A stretch of DNA of 56,036 nucleotides from contig NZ_AUDK01000028.1 in assembly GCF_000425425.1 (NCBI RefSeq), positions 1 to 56,036 on the forward strand, given 5' to 3'. Shown in pieces: positions 44,430 through 53,405 of this stretch. The stretch comes from Flavobacterium daejeonense DSM 17708. GTDB taxonomy: Bacteria > Bacteroidota > Bacteroidia > Flavobacteriales > Flavobacteriaceae. A model generated the notes under the pieces. The model was not told the origin of the DNA and made no database searches. It was given only the letters and a program-made list of their open reading frames with translations. Position numbers and translations under genes: made by a program. Numbering within the stretch: the first letter of the stretch is position 1; each line of letters begins with the position of its first letter.

Positions 44430-44771
44430 TTAAGCTTTTTGAGATTTTAATTTTGCTCTTCTTCTTTCAGCCCAAGAGATAGCATGTTTGTCAAGACTTA
44501 CAGTTAAGAAGCGCATAACTCTTTCGTCACGTCTAAACTCAGTTTCAAAAGCGATTAACACTTCCGGTGCTACTTTGAATTCAAACAAATGGTAAAAACC
44601 AGATTTTTTGTTTTGGATTTCGTAAGCCATTTTTTTAAGCCCCCAATCCTCTTTAGCTACCATTTCAGCTCCTCTACTCGTAAGAAAATCTTCAAATTTG
44701 CTTACTGTTTCCTTTACCTGAACATCAGATAAAACGGGATTTAAAATGAAAACAGTTTCGTAATGATTCAT
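44430..44771 (-). CDS. rpsF: 30S ribosomal protein S6
   Basis: The protein has 113 residues with N-terminal [16 protein letters not shown], then [23 protein letters not shown] and the closing [12 protein letters not shown], all S6 features. It is the first gene of the operon. The leader is too short for the known S6:S18-binding RNA motif. Confidence 0.96.
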   Translation of the reverse strand: MNHYETVFILNPVLSDVQVKETVSKFEDFLTSRGAEMVAKEDWGLKKMAYEIQNKKSGFYHLFEFKVAPEVLIAFETEFRRDERVMRFLTVSLDKHAISWAERRRAKLKSQKA

Positions 44772-44802
44772 AATAAATGTTTTATTTTGTTAAATTTGGG
44801 TG

Positions 44803-44810
44803 CAAAAATA
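44803..44810 (-). promoter_or_regulatory. -7 box of rpsF operon
   Basis: TATTTTTG on the minus strand, about 32 bases before the rpsF start. A TTTG-like run lies about 23 bases upstream. Confidence 0.5.
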
Positions 44811-44940
44811 ATTAAATTATTCGAATAAAAAAACAAAAAACAACTTTATTCGTTGTATTGCAAAAAAAACCGATAAAGATTAGTTCATGTAAATATTTTA
44901 CAATACTTTTACTAAGCCAAATCTTAAATTCCTAAAAATT

Positions 44941-45636
44941 ATGAAACTTAATTGTGTCGTTGTCGATGATAGTTCGATACAAAGAATGATCATCGCAAAG
45001 TTAGTGAATAATCACCCAAACCTACATTTAATAGGTGATTTTTCCAATGCTATCGAAGCCAAAAGTTGCATGTCGGTGCATTCCGTAGATTTAATATTTC
45101 TTGATATAGAAATGCCGGTAATAAGCGGGTTTGATTTTTTAGACGGACTAAAAACCAAACCTCAAATTATTTTCATCACATCAAAAGCTGAATATGCCCT
45201 TAAAGCTTTTGACTATGATGCTACTGATTACTTGCAAAAACCTATAGCTGTAGACCGTTTTAATGCTTCTGTAAAAAGAGCCATCGATTTACATTTATTA
45301 AAACAGGACACCAAAGAAGAGGAAGGAGAACATATTTTTATCAAAAGTAATTTGAAAAAATTAAAAATCTACACTTCCAGAATCAAATGGATTGAAGCCT
45401 TCGGAGACTACGTAAGAGTGGTTACTGAAGACGACAGCCACTTGGTGCTTTCGACCATGAAATCTTTTGAAAATGATTTACCAAAAAAGAAATTTGTTCG
45501 TGTTCATAAGTCCTACATTATTAACATTGACAAAGTAGAACGCTTTAACAGTAAATTTGCCGAAATTGGTCCAACCAAAATTCCTTTGAGCAGAAACAAG
45601 AAAGAAGACTTAGTTAAAGCGCTTTCTTACGCCTAA
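44941..45636 (+). CDS. LytTR-family response regulator
   Basis: The protein has 231 residues. The receiver domain (about 3-118) has DD9-10, phospho-acceptor Asp55 (LIFLDIEMP) and Lys (ITSKAEY). The LytTR DNA-binding domain spans about 130-228 (IKSNLKKLKIYTSRIKWIEAFGDYVRVVTED, VRVHKSYIINIDKVERF). No sensor kinase gene is adjacent, so it is an orphan here. It ends five bases before the convergent priA stop. Confidence 0.92.
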   Translation: MKLNCVVVDDSSIQRMIIAKLVNNHPNLHLIGDFSNAIEAKSCMSVHSVDLIFLDIEMPVISGFDFLDGLKTKPQIIFITSKAEYALKAFDYDATDYLQKPIAVDRFNASVKRAIDLHLLKQDTKEEEGEHIFIKSNLKKLKIYTSRIKWIEAFGDYVRVVTEDDSHLVLSTMKSFENDLPKKKFVRVHKSYIINIDKVERFNSKFAEIGPTKIPLSRNKKEDLVKALSYA

Positions 45637-45641
45637 AAGGT

Positions 45642-48095
45642 TTAATAAAAATCGACGTTCAATACTACTTTAATCGTTCTGTATTGAGCAACACTATCAA
45701 AACTATTCAATATTTTTTGAATAGTTTTTTTTGTACCCATAATCGAAACATTATGGGGATTTTTTATCATTATCGTTCTAATGTATTCGTTACGGATTCT
45801 GTTAACCGGAGGCTCCTCAGGGCCAAGTACCGGAATCCCCAAATGCTGAGACAATACCTGGTACAACCACATCGAACCTTCTTTTAATTTCTCAAAATCA
45901 CGATGTTTTAAAGTCAGTTTGATAATTCTGAAATAAGGCGGATATTTATAAATCTGACGGTCGTACAACTGTTCTTTATACATTCCCGCATAATCATTGT
46001 TTGTTACCTGCTGAATAGTATTGTGATGAGGATTATAGGTTTGAATCACAACTTTTCCTTGTTTTTCAGCTCTTCCTGCACGACCCGCCACCTGAATCAT
46101 GGTTTGAAAACTTCTTTCAAATGCCCTGAAATCCGGATGGTACAACATATTATCGGCATTCATAATCCCTACCAGACTTACATTGTCAAAATCCAATCCT
46201 TTTGCCAACATTTGCGTTCCCACCATAATATCGATTTCCCTGTTTTTAAAACTGTCAATGATTTTTTCAAACCCAAATTTACCACGAGTCGTATCCTGAT
46301 CCATTCGGCCAATTTTCTTCTCCGGAAAAAGTTGTACTAATTCCTGTTGGATTTGCTCCGTTCCAAAACCTTTTGTAGATAAATCAATCCCCGAACAACT
46401 ATGACAGCGCGTAGGTTTTGCAATTGAATAACCACAATAATGACAACGCAATTCATTTCGATGCTTGTGATAGGTTAAACTCACATCACATTGCTTACAT
46501 TGCGGCACATGACCACAGGTCATACATTCCAACAAAGGCGAATATCCTCTCCTGTTTTGAAACAAAATCACCTGTTCTCCTAAAGACAAGGCTTCTGAAA
46601 TTGCTTCAATCAAAACATCACTAAAATGACCGGTCATTCGCTTTCGGAAATATTTATCCTTTAAATCAACCAATTCAATTTCAGGCAAACGCACATTTCC
46701 ATAACGCGTTTTAAGTTCAATCAGTCCGTATTTTCCGTTTTGTGCATTATAATAGGATTCGATACTTGGCGTAGCCGATCCAAGTAAAACTTTGGCATTA
46801 AAAAAACCTGCCAAAACTATTGCCGCATCACGGGCGTGATACCTTGGAGCCGGATCAGTTTGTTTAAAAGTTTGTTCGTGTTCTTCATCTACAACCACAA
46901 AACCCAAATTAGAAAAAGGTAAAAACAAAGCCGAACGTGCTCCAATTACCACCTGCGCTTTCTCTGAATTTTGCAAAACCTGATTCCAGACTTCTACCCT
47001 TTCATTATTATTATATTTCGAATGAAAAACCGCCACTTTGTTTCCAAAATGCGCTTGCAATCTTGAAACCAACTGTGTAGTCAGCGCAATTTCAGGCAAT
47101 AAAAACAAAATTTGTTTTCCGGTTTGCAGATAATCTTCTATGAGTTTAATATAAACTTCTGTTTTTCCACTCGAAGTCACACCGTGCAGCAAACAAACTT
47201 CTTTTTCAATAAAACCGTTTTTAATTTCGTCAAAAGCTTTTCGTTGTGCTTCACTTAACTGCAATAGCGTATCGTTTATTTCTCCGGTAAATTTTACACG
47301 GTCTTCCTGCAACAAATATTCTTCAAAAACCTGTTTATCAATCAAAGCTTTTACTTGCGCCGAAGCAGAATGAGAAACTTCAACTAATTCTTTTACCGAA
47401 ATTGCTTTCTTATTGGAAGCCGCACTCAACTGAAAATAAGTAAGCACAACTTCCTTTTGTTTATTGGCATTTTTTAAAACTTCCAATAATTCACTCAAGC
47501 CGCTATCAGATTTATATTGCTCACTCAAACGAATATAGCGTACCAATTTAGGCTTATAAACTTCCTGAATTTCATCCTGTAAAACCAGAACATTTTTGTC
47601 TATTAATTTTTGAATAATTGGAAAAACACTCTTTTTATTCAAAATCCCAACCACATCCTGCACTTTCAATGAAGATTGTTGCTGTAGCGCCTGAAAAATT
47701 AAAAATTCATCATCCGAAAGCTGACTTTCATCAATAAACGCATCGCTTTTTTGAGAAATCAGGGTTTCATTTTCCAACAACAAAGCACTAGGCATCGCAC
47801 CACGATACACATCGCCGATGGCGCACATATAATAAGAAGCAATCCATTGCCAGTGTTTGATTTGATTTTCGGTAACAACTGGCTTTTCATCTAAGATTTG
47901 ATGAATTTCTTTTGCTTCATACAAAGCGGGTTTATTTTGATGCAAATCAATCGCCAGCGCTGTATATATTTTGCTTTTTCCAAAGGGAACTGCTATTCGC
48001 ATTCCTTTTTGAATATAATGATACTCGGCTTCAGAAACACTATAAGTAAAGGTTTTAGCCAGAGCCAACGGTAAAATTACTTCAACAAAATACAT
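45642..48095 (-). CDS. priA: Primosomal replication helicase PriA
   Basis: The protein has 817 residues. An N-terminal DNA-binding domain comes first (about 1-100; FVEVILPLALAKTFTYSV). The helicase core follows with Walker A GVTSSGKTEVYIKL, DEEH box VVDEEHEQTFKQ and GSATPSIESY. Zinc-binding cysteine clusters (CMTCGHVPQCKQCD, CHYCG, CHSC) and helicase C motifs (GTQMLAKGLDFDNVSLVG, QVAGRAGRAEKQG) are present. It restarts stalled replication forks. The length slightly exceeds the E. coli protein, as usual in this phylum. Confidence 0.96.
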   Translation of the reverse strand: MYFVEVILPLALAKTFTYSVSEAEYHYIQKGMRIAVPFGKSKIYTALAIDLHQNKPALYEAKEIHQILDEKPVVTENQIKHWQWIASYYMCAIGDVYRGAMPSALLLENETLISQKSDAFIDESQLSDDEFLIFQALQQQSSLKVQDVVGILNKKSVFPIIQKLIDKNVLVLQDEIQEVYKPKLVRYIRLSEQYKSDSGLSELLEVLKNANKQKEVVLTYFQLSAASNKKAISVKELVEVSHSASAQVKALIDKQVFEEYLLQEDRVKFTGEINDTLLQLSEAQRKAFDEIKNGFIEKEVCLLHGVTSSGKTEVYIKLIEDYLQTGKQILFLLPEIALTTQLVSRLQAHFGNKVAVFHSKYNNNERVEVWNQVLQNSEKAQVVIGARSALFLPFSNLGFVVVDEEHEQTFKQTDPAPRYHARDAAIVLAGFFNAKVLLGSATPSIESYYNAQNGKYGLIELKTRYGNVRLPEIELVDLKDKYFRKRMTGHFSDVLIEAISEALSLGEQVILFQNRRGYSPLLECMTCGHVPQCKQCDVSLTYHKHRNELRCHYCGYSIAKPTRCHSCSGIDLSTKGFGTEQIQQELVQLFPEKKIGRMDQDTTRGKFGFEKIIDSFKNREIDIMVGTQMLAKGLDFDNVSLVGIMNADNMLYHPDFRAFERSFQTMIQVAGRAGRAEKQGKVVIQTYNPHHNTIQQVTNNDYAGMYKEQLYDRQIYKYPPYFRIIKLTLKHRDFEKLKEGSMWLYQVLSQHLGIPVLGPEEPPVNRIRNEYIRTIMIKNPHNVSIMGTKKTIQKILNSFDSVAQYRTIKVVLNVDFY

Positions 48096-48132
48096 GAATT
48101 ATGACTTATTCGATTAGAGGTGAATCCTGATT

Positions 48133-49068
48133 TTAGGACAATTTATTATTAGCTTCTCTCCTTTTTAACTTATTAATAACTTCATTAAGTTCAAAACCAA
48201 GTAATAAAATCATGCAGTTAATCCAGATATAAAACATAACAATCAATAAGGTTCCGATAGAACCGTAAAGTTCGTTGTATTTAGAGAAACGAATTACCCA
48301 AACACCAAAAAAATACGAACTAATAATCGTTAAAATAGTAGTAAACACGGAACCAATAGAAATAAACGAACGATTTTCCTGATTTTTAGTTCCAAATTTA
48401 AACAGCACCGAAGTGGTTATCAAAATCATCAAGATTAAGAAAGCATAACGTCCCATTACTATCAATGGAATTTTTTCACTCAAAAAATCTCTGGCATTTA
48501 ACTGTTGGATAACAACTTCAAAAACAACGATAATTGCTACGGTTAGAATCAACAAAACAGCCAAAAATAAAGACATTCCAACTGCCACAAAATACTGATG
48601 AAAAAAACCTCTTTTTACCAAAACATGTTTCGAATTTTCAAAACCGCCTAAAATAGCATTCAATCCATTAGCCATCAAAAAAACCGACAGTAAAAACCCC
48701 GAAGAAACTAATCCGGAATGACTGTTATGCAAAATATCATTTATAATATTTTTGATAGCATAAAAAGTATTGGGAGGAACTCCGTCAGCCACAAATTTTA
48801 AAAAATCATCCTGAAATCCCTCAATCGGAATAAACGGAATAAGGTTTAAAATAAACAGCGCAAAAGGAAACAAAGCCATGAAGAAACTAAAAGCAATAGC
48901 TCCGGCACGATTAGACAGGGCCCCTTCGGTTAAACCGATAATATACAATTCCGATAAATCATATAAAGACAATCCGCTAAGCCAGCTGAGTTTTACTTTT
49001 TTTGCCCAATTGACAAAATTGCGTATCAGAGGTATTTTTTTTAATCTTTGTTCTATTTCTACCGACAT
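48133..49068 (-). CDS. YihY/BrkB-family inner-membrane protein
   Basis: The protein has 311 residues with six predicted helices. The family motif region reads LTEGALSNRAGAIAFSFFMALFPFALFIL, and a late LYGSIGTLLIVMFYIWINCMILLLGFELNEVI helix pair is characteristic. YihY proteins were once called ribonuclease BN in error; their function is still unknown, with some evidence for a role in envelope integrity. A 22-base gap separates it from the downstream end of nadC, so the two may be co-transcribed. Confidence 0.9.
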   Translation of the reverse strand: MSVEIEQRLKKIPLIRNFVNWAKKVKLSWLSGLSLYDLSELYIIGLTEGALSNRAGAIAFSFFMALFPFALFILNLIPFIPIEGFQDDFLKFVADGVPPNTFYAIKNIINDILHNSHSGLVSSGFLLSVFLMANGLNAILGGFENSKHVLVKRGFFHQYFVAVGMSLFLAVLLILTVAIIVVFEVVIQQLNARDFLSEKIPLIVMGRYAFLILMILITTSVLFKFGTKNQENRSFISIGSVFTTILTIISSYFFGVWVIRFSKYNELYGSIGTLLIVMFYIWINCMILLLGFELNEVINKLKRREANNKLS

Positions 49069-49090
49069 TCATTTTCTTTTTATAAAGCAA

Positions 49091-49951
49091 TTAATCAATC
49101 GCTTTTAAACTCAAATCCATATTATAAATTGAATGCGTCAACGCTCCCGAAGAAATATAATTCACACCACATTCTGCATACAAACGAATTGTATCTTCAT
49201 TAATATTTCCCGACGATTCCGTTTGACATTCATCTCCAATAAAAGCAACTGCTTCTCTGGTCATTTCATAATCAAAATTATCCAATAGAATTCGGAATAC
49301 TCCGCCTGCAGCCACAATTTGTTTTACTTCTTCCATATCGCGGGCTTCTACAATAATTTTCAAATCGCGATTGGTTTCTTTCAAATAGGCTTTGGTTTTA
49401 GCAATTGCTAACCCTATTCCGCCGGCAAAATCAATATGATTGTCTTTCAACATCACCATATCATACAATGCAAAACGATGATTTTCTCCTCCTCCAATCT
49501 TTACCGCCCATTTTTCGGCAACTCTAAAACCAGGAGTCGTTTTCCGGGTATCCAAAATTTTTGTTCCGGTTCCTTCTAACAATTTCACATAATTATTGGT
49601 TTTTGTAGCAATAGCCGACATTCTTTGCATCGAATTCAAAACCATACGTTCAGCCTTTAAAATAGACTGCGAACTTCCTGAAACATGAAACACAACATCT
49701 CCAAATTTTACCGGTGTTCCATCTTCGATAAAAATTTCTATTTGCAAATTAGCATCCACATAATTAAAAATCATTTTCGCAAATTCGACTCCGGCAATAA
49801 TTCCGTTGTCCTTCACCAAAAGCTTTGCTTTTCCTTGTGCCGATGCAGGAATACAGGCTAACGAACTGTGATCGCCATCGCCCACATCTTCCCTGATGGC
49901 ATTTGCTATTAATAATTCTAACTCGTTTTGAAATTGTGCTTCGCTAATCAT
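49091..49951 (-). CDS. nadC: Nicotinate-nucleotide pyrophosphorylase (carboxylating)
   Basis: The protein has 286 residues of the quinolinate phosphoribosyltransferase fold. LDTRKTTPGFRVAEKWAVKIGGGENHRFALYDMVMLKDNHI contains the quinolinate- and PRPP-binding residues. Later segments IIVEARDMEEVKQI and ILLDNFD match the family. It makes nicotinate mononucleotide for NAD synthesis. No nadA or nadB is in the window. Full length. Confidence 0.96.
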   Translation of the reverse strand: MISEAQFQNELELLIANAIREDVGDGDHSSLACIPASAQGKAKLLVKDNGIIAGVEFAKMIFNYVDANLQIEIFIEDGTPVKFGDVVFHVSGSSQSILKAERMVLNSMQRMSAIATKTNNYVKLLEGTGTKILDTRKTTPGFRVAEKWAVKIGGGENHRFALYDMVMLKDNHIDFAGGIGLAIAKTKAYLKETNRDLKIIVEARDMEEVKQIVAAGGVFRILLDNFDYEMTREAVAFIGDECQTESSGNINEDTIRLYAECGVNYISSGALTHSIYNMDLSLKAID

Positions 49952-50066
49952 TTTTTACCTGAAATTTTTATCTTGCTAAAGGTAGGACATATTTTGTGTA
50001 TTCTAAAATTTGTTTCCACTTCCCTTAAATTTATTCTGAAGCTAATTCTGTCAAAGATTTAAATAC

Positions 50067-50074
50067 TATATTTG
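50067..50074 (+). promoter_or_regulatory. -7 box of cupin gene
   Basis: TATATTTG, 28 bases before the ATG at 50102. It decides the start, since an in-frame TTG at 50072 lies within this box. Confidence 0.5.
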
Positions 50075-50101
50075 ACCAAAATCAAAAATATTCAAATCCA
50101 A

Positions 50102-50563
50102 ATGGCTACAATAACTCCTGAAAATGAAAACGCCAAAATAATCGAATTGGTATCACAATACATTGACTTAAGTGTTACTCCTTTCAAAAAACAGGAAAGA
50201 ACTGTTGTAAGAGTTGACAAACGCAATCCGATGTATGGCGGAAAAGGTATTGTTTATTTACTACAAATGTTTAACGAAGGCGAATTGACCAATAATCGCA
50301 TTGGAGCTTACATGGTTTTTAAAAACAAAGGAGACGAAGCCGGATTTCATACCCATGGCACCCGCCACGAAGAAGAACTTTATATTGTGATGCATGGCGA
50401 AGGCGAATATTCGGAAATGACTAAAAAAAATGGTATTATTCGAAAAAAAACACTCAAAAAAGGAAGTATTACTGCAATGAGCGGCGAAGGTTTTCATTCA
50501 CTCATTAATACTACGGACGAAGTTCTAATTGTTTTTGTCATTACTACCAATAATCCCCAATAA
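50102..50563 (+). CDS. Cupin-fold protein
   Basis: The protein has 153 residues from ATG at 50102 (MATITPENENAKIIELVSQY). The cupin metal-binding residues are visible in GFHTHGTRHEEELYIVMHGEGEYSE (two His, Glu), with a later His in GEGFHSLINTTDEVLIVFVI. It is a single domain and soluble. Cupins range from sugar isomerases to dioxygenases and small-molecule sensors, and no substrate can be inferred. The MscS gene starts 13 bases after the stop. Confidence 0.85.
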   Translation: MATITPENENAKIIELVSQYIDLSVTPFKKQERTVVRVDKRNPMYGGKGIVYLLQMFNEGELTNNRIGAYMVFKNKGDEAGFHTHGTRHEEELYIVMHGEGEYSEMTKKNGIIRKKTLKKGSITAMSGEGFHSLINTTDEVLIVFVITTNNPQ

Positions 50564-50576
50564 AGCTTTAAAATTT

Positions 50577-52499
50577 ATGCCAAATAAATGCTGCCTAAAT
50601 ACCGTTCGAAAAACAACATTTTACCGTTTTTCCAATAGTTGCAATCTTATGATTTTACTTTTTATAATACTATTTGCAACTACTGTAAAAGCCCAAAATG
50701 ACAGCATCAATAAAAAATCAGATTCTATTAATGCTGCAATTGTTCAGGATTTTAATAAAAAACTAAGCTTAATAGAAGCCCAACGAATAAGTGATTCTCT
50801 AAAAAAAGTTGCCTTAGAAACCGAACTGAAATCCTTAAAAACCACCGATAACTTAAAAAAAGCTGCTTTACAAAAACAATTACAGGCGTTAAGCAAACAG
50901 GATTCTATTCGAATAGCGGAAAAAAAACAGCAAATTGACTCGCTGCGAAAAACCGTTAAAGGACATCCTGTAGCAGGATTTTTCAACGACACCTTATTTA
51001 CCATATACAATAAACTGGGGAGTTTTTCGGCAAAAGACCGCGCCAATGCTATTAGTGAACGCATCAGAACAATTGCAGACGAATTAGCGTTCAACACCAA
51101 ATCCATCAAAATTGTGGAATCCGAAACGACCTTAGATATTGTAAAAGGCGAGCACATTATTATGAGTGTTTCTGAAAATGATGCTATTTGGAACAAAACC
51201 TCAAAAACCGCTTTGGCTCAGAAATATAAAATCATTATTAGCGATGCTATTATCAAATACAAACAGGAAACCAGTTTAAGCACCTTGGCTAAAGAAATTG
51301 GATTGGCTTTTTTGGTGCTGCTTATAATTTACTTTCTGATTAAATACATTAAAAAGTTGTTCTTTTGGCTGGAAACTAAAATCCGAAAAGAAGAAAATCA
51401 TCGCATTAAAGGAATCAAAATTAGAAACTTCACCTTATTTGATGCACACCAACAGGTAAATGCTTTACTCAATGTCAATACTTTTTTAAAATGGCTGTTT
51501 ATAGCACTTATTGTTTACATTGCCTTGCCAATACTTTTTGGGATTTTTCCCTGGACAGAAGATTTTGCCGGAACTCTATTTGGCTATATTTTAAATCCTT
51601 TGAAAAAAATAGCTTTAGGATTCTGGAATTACCTGCCTAATTTAATTACTATTTTAGTCATCATTTTTGTTTTCAGATATGCGCTTAAAGGCATCCGCTT
51701 TTTGAAAAATGAAATCCAAAAAGGCAATCTTGAAATTCCCGGATTCTATGCTGATTGGGCTAATCCTACTTACCAAATCATCCGCATTATTGTTTTAGCC
51801 TTCATGCTGGTGGTTATTTTCCCTTATCTTCCGGGAAGCCAGTCTGAAGTTTTTAAAGGTGTATCTGTTTTTCTGGGATTTTTATTTACTTTTGGGTCGG
51901 CTGGCTCACTTTCAAATCTCATCGCAGGATTAATTCTTACCTATATGCGTTTGTTTAAAATTGGTGACCGTGTAAAAATTGGCGAAGTAACCGGAGATGT
52001 TATCGAAAAATCCTTATTGGTTACCCGAATCAGAACGATTAAAAACGAAATTATTTCGATTCCTAATTCTACCGTGATGAATAGTCACACTATTAATTAC
52101 AGCAGTGATGCTCCTGAAAAAGGACTTATTATCCATTCTACCGTTACGATTGGCTACGATGTTCCCTGGAAAAAAATGCACGAAGTTTTAATTGAAGCTG
52201 CAACCCGAACCGAATTGATTTTGCCGGAACCTAAACCATTTGTGTTACAAACCAGTCTGGATGATTTTTATGTTTCTTACGAAATTAACGCTTATGTAAA
52301 AGAAGCCAACAAACAAGCAGTAATTTATTCTAATTTACATCAAAATATTCAGGATGTATGTAATGAAAACGGCATCGAAATCATGTCGCCACATTACCGG
52401 GCTGCCCGCGACGGAAGTCAGACTACGATTCCGGAAAATTATTTAGACAAAGATTATAAAGCACCTCCCTTTCATTTGAAAATTAATAAAGAGGACTAA
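50577..52499 (+). CDS. MscS-type mechanosensitive channel with periplasmic coiled coil
   Basis: The protein has 640 residues from ATG at 50577; an alternative ATG at 50649 would start the signal peptide directly (MILLFIILFATTVKAQ) and give 616. Residues about 40-110 of the longer form are a charged coiled coil exported to the periplasm. Four to five membrane helices follow. The MscS pore helix and beta domain are in FLFTFGSAGSLSNLIAGLILTYMRLFKIGDRVKIGEVTGDVIEKSLLVTRIRTIKNEIISIPNSTVM. It would release solutes on osmotic downshock. It is probably co-transcribed with the cupin gene. Confidence 0.88.
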   Translation: MPNKCCLNTVRKTTFYRFSNSCNLMILLFIILFATTVKAQNDSINKKSDSINAAIVQDFNKKLSLIEAQRISDSLKKVALETELKSLKTTDNLKKAALQKQLQALSKQDSIRIAEKKQQIDSLRKTVKGHPVAGFFNDTLFTIYNKLGSFSAKDRANAISERIRTIADELAFNTKSIKIVESETTLDIVKGEHIIMSVSENDAIWNKTSKTALAQKYKIIISDAIIKYKQETSLSTLAKEIGLAFLVLLIIYFLIKYIKKLFFWLETKIRKEENHRIKGIKIRNFTLFDAHQQVNALLNVNTFLKWLFIALIVYIALPILFGIFPWTEDFAGTLFGYILNPLKKIALGFWNYLPNLITILVIIFVFRYALKGIRFLKNEIQKGNLEIPGFYADWANPTYQIIRIIVLAFMLVVIFPYLPGSQSEVFKGVSVFLGFLFTFGSAGSLSNLIAGLILTYMRLFKIGDRVKIGEVTGDVIEKSLLVTRIRTIKNEIISIPNSTVMNSHTINYSSDAPEKGLIIHSTVTIGYDVPWKKMHEVLIEAATRTELILPEPKPFVLQTSLDDFYVSYEINAYVKEANKQAVIYSNLHQNIQDVCNENGIEIMSPHYRAARDGSQTTIPENYLDKDYKAPPFHLKINKED

Positions 52500-52510
52500 A
52501 AATTAAAAGT

Positions 52511-53305
52511 TTAGGCAAAATCTTCTAAAATATAATTAGACGGTGTTTTGCCTAAATGTTTTTTAAACATAAAAATAAATGCACTGGTGGTTTCATAACC
52601 TAAATCAAAAGCAATTTCTTTTACCGATTGTTTTTCTCCAAGTCTTTTAATAGCTTCGAGTAATTTTAATCGAATACGCCAATCACTAAAATTCATTCCT
52701 AATTCTTTAATAAACAGTCGGGACAAAGTCCTGCTACTCATACAGGAAATCTCCGCATAATATTCGATAGTGTGTTTACTGGCAACATCTTCAAGTAAAA
52801 GCTCAACAACATTACTCAACACTAAATGATTTGTAGTAGGTAAAAAAGTAGCACTTGGCTGAATCGAAGCCAATTCATCCATAAAAACATCCATAATTCT
52901 TCTTTGAGAAGGTGTAATTATTCCATCAATTTTAAAAGAAATAATCTTAAACAACAGCTGTTTTAAAAATTCAGAAATATCAAATGAAAATGTAGTTGCT
53001 GGAAGTCCGGCTGTAAATGAAGGATCTATAAAAACACTATACAAATTCACATCTTGCTGAAACGAAACCTGATGCTCCATCCCTCCCGGAATCCATAATC
53101 CCTGCAACGGATTCACAACCCAAATTTGATTCTCTACAACCACATTCATTACTCCGCTACTGGCATAAATCAATTGTGCTCTGGGATGGGCGTGTGAAAC
53201 ACAAATCGCATTAGTAATTTTCTCGGTATAACCCACAACAGGAAATTCCGGATTGATTTGAAAACCATAATCCACCAGATGATATGTCTGATATTCGTTA
53301 TTCAT
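52511..53305 (-). CDS. AraC-family transcriptional regulator
   Basis: The protein has 264 residues. An N-terminal cupin-like sensor domain (about 25-150; AICVSHAHPRAQLIYASSGVM, LQGLWIPGGMEHQVSF) precedes two helix-turn-helix units (about 165-260; CMSSRTLSRLFIKELGMNFSDWRIRLKLL and SVKEIAFDLGYETTSAFIFMFKKHLGKTPSNYI). It is divergent from the Fsr-like efflux gene with 100 bases between starts, so it most likely controls that pump. A CAAATATA (-7 box in reverse) sits only five bases from its ATG. Confidence 0.93.
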   Translation of the reverse strand: MNNEYQTYHLVDYGFQINPEFPVVGYTEKITNAICVSHAHPRAQLIYASSGVMNVVVENQIWVVNPLQGLWIPGGMEHQVSFQQDVNLYSVFIDPSFTAGLPATTFSFDISEFLKQLLFKIISFKIDGIITPSQRRIMDVFMDELASIQPSATFLPTTNHLVLSNVVELLLEDVASKHTIEYYAEISCMSSRTLSRLFIKELGMNFSDWRIRLKLLEAIKRLGEKQSVKEIAFDLGYETTSAFIFMFKKHLGKTPSNYILEDFA

Positions 53306-53309
53306 TGTC

Positions 53310-53351
53310 CAAATATAGTAATTCTGACAATTTTTTTTATTAGCAACTTTG
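53310..53351. promoter_or_regulatory. Divergent promoter region of araC-type regulator and efflux pump
   Basis: Minus-strand -7 box TATATTTG at 53317-53310 points to the regulator and would give a near-leaderless transcript. CAACTTTG at 53344-53351, one mismatch from consensus, points to the efflux gene. Confidence 0.45.
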
Positions 53352-53405
53352 CATAAAATATTACAGCTGTTATTTTAAAAAAATATTTTAAACAAAAAAC
53401 AATTC

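Noticed and set aside
44772..44810. An S6:S18-binding leader RNA before rpsF
   Set aside because: Only about 30 bases separate the promoter and the start, and no CCG-containing stem is visible.
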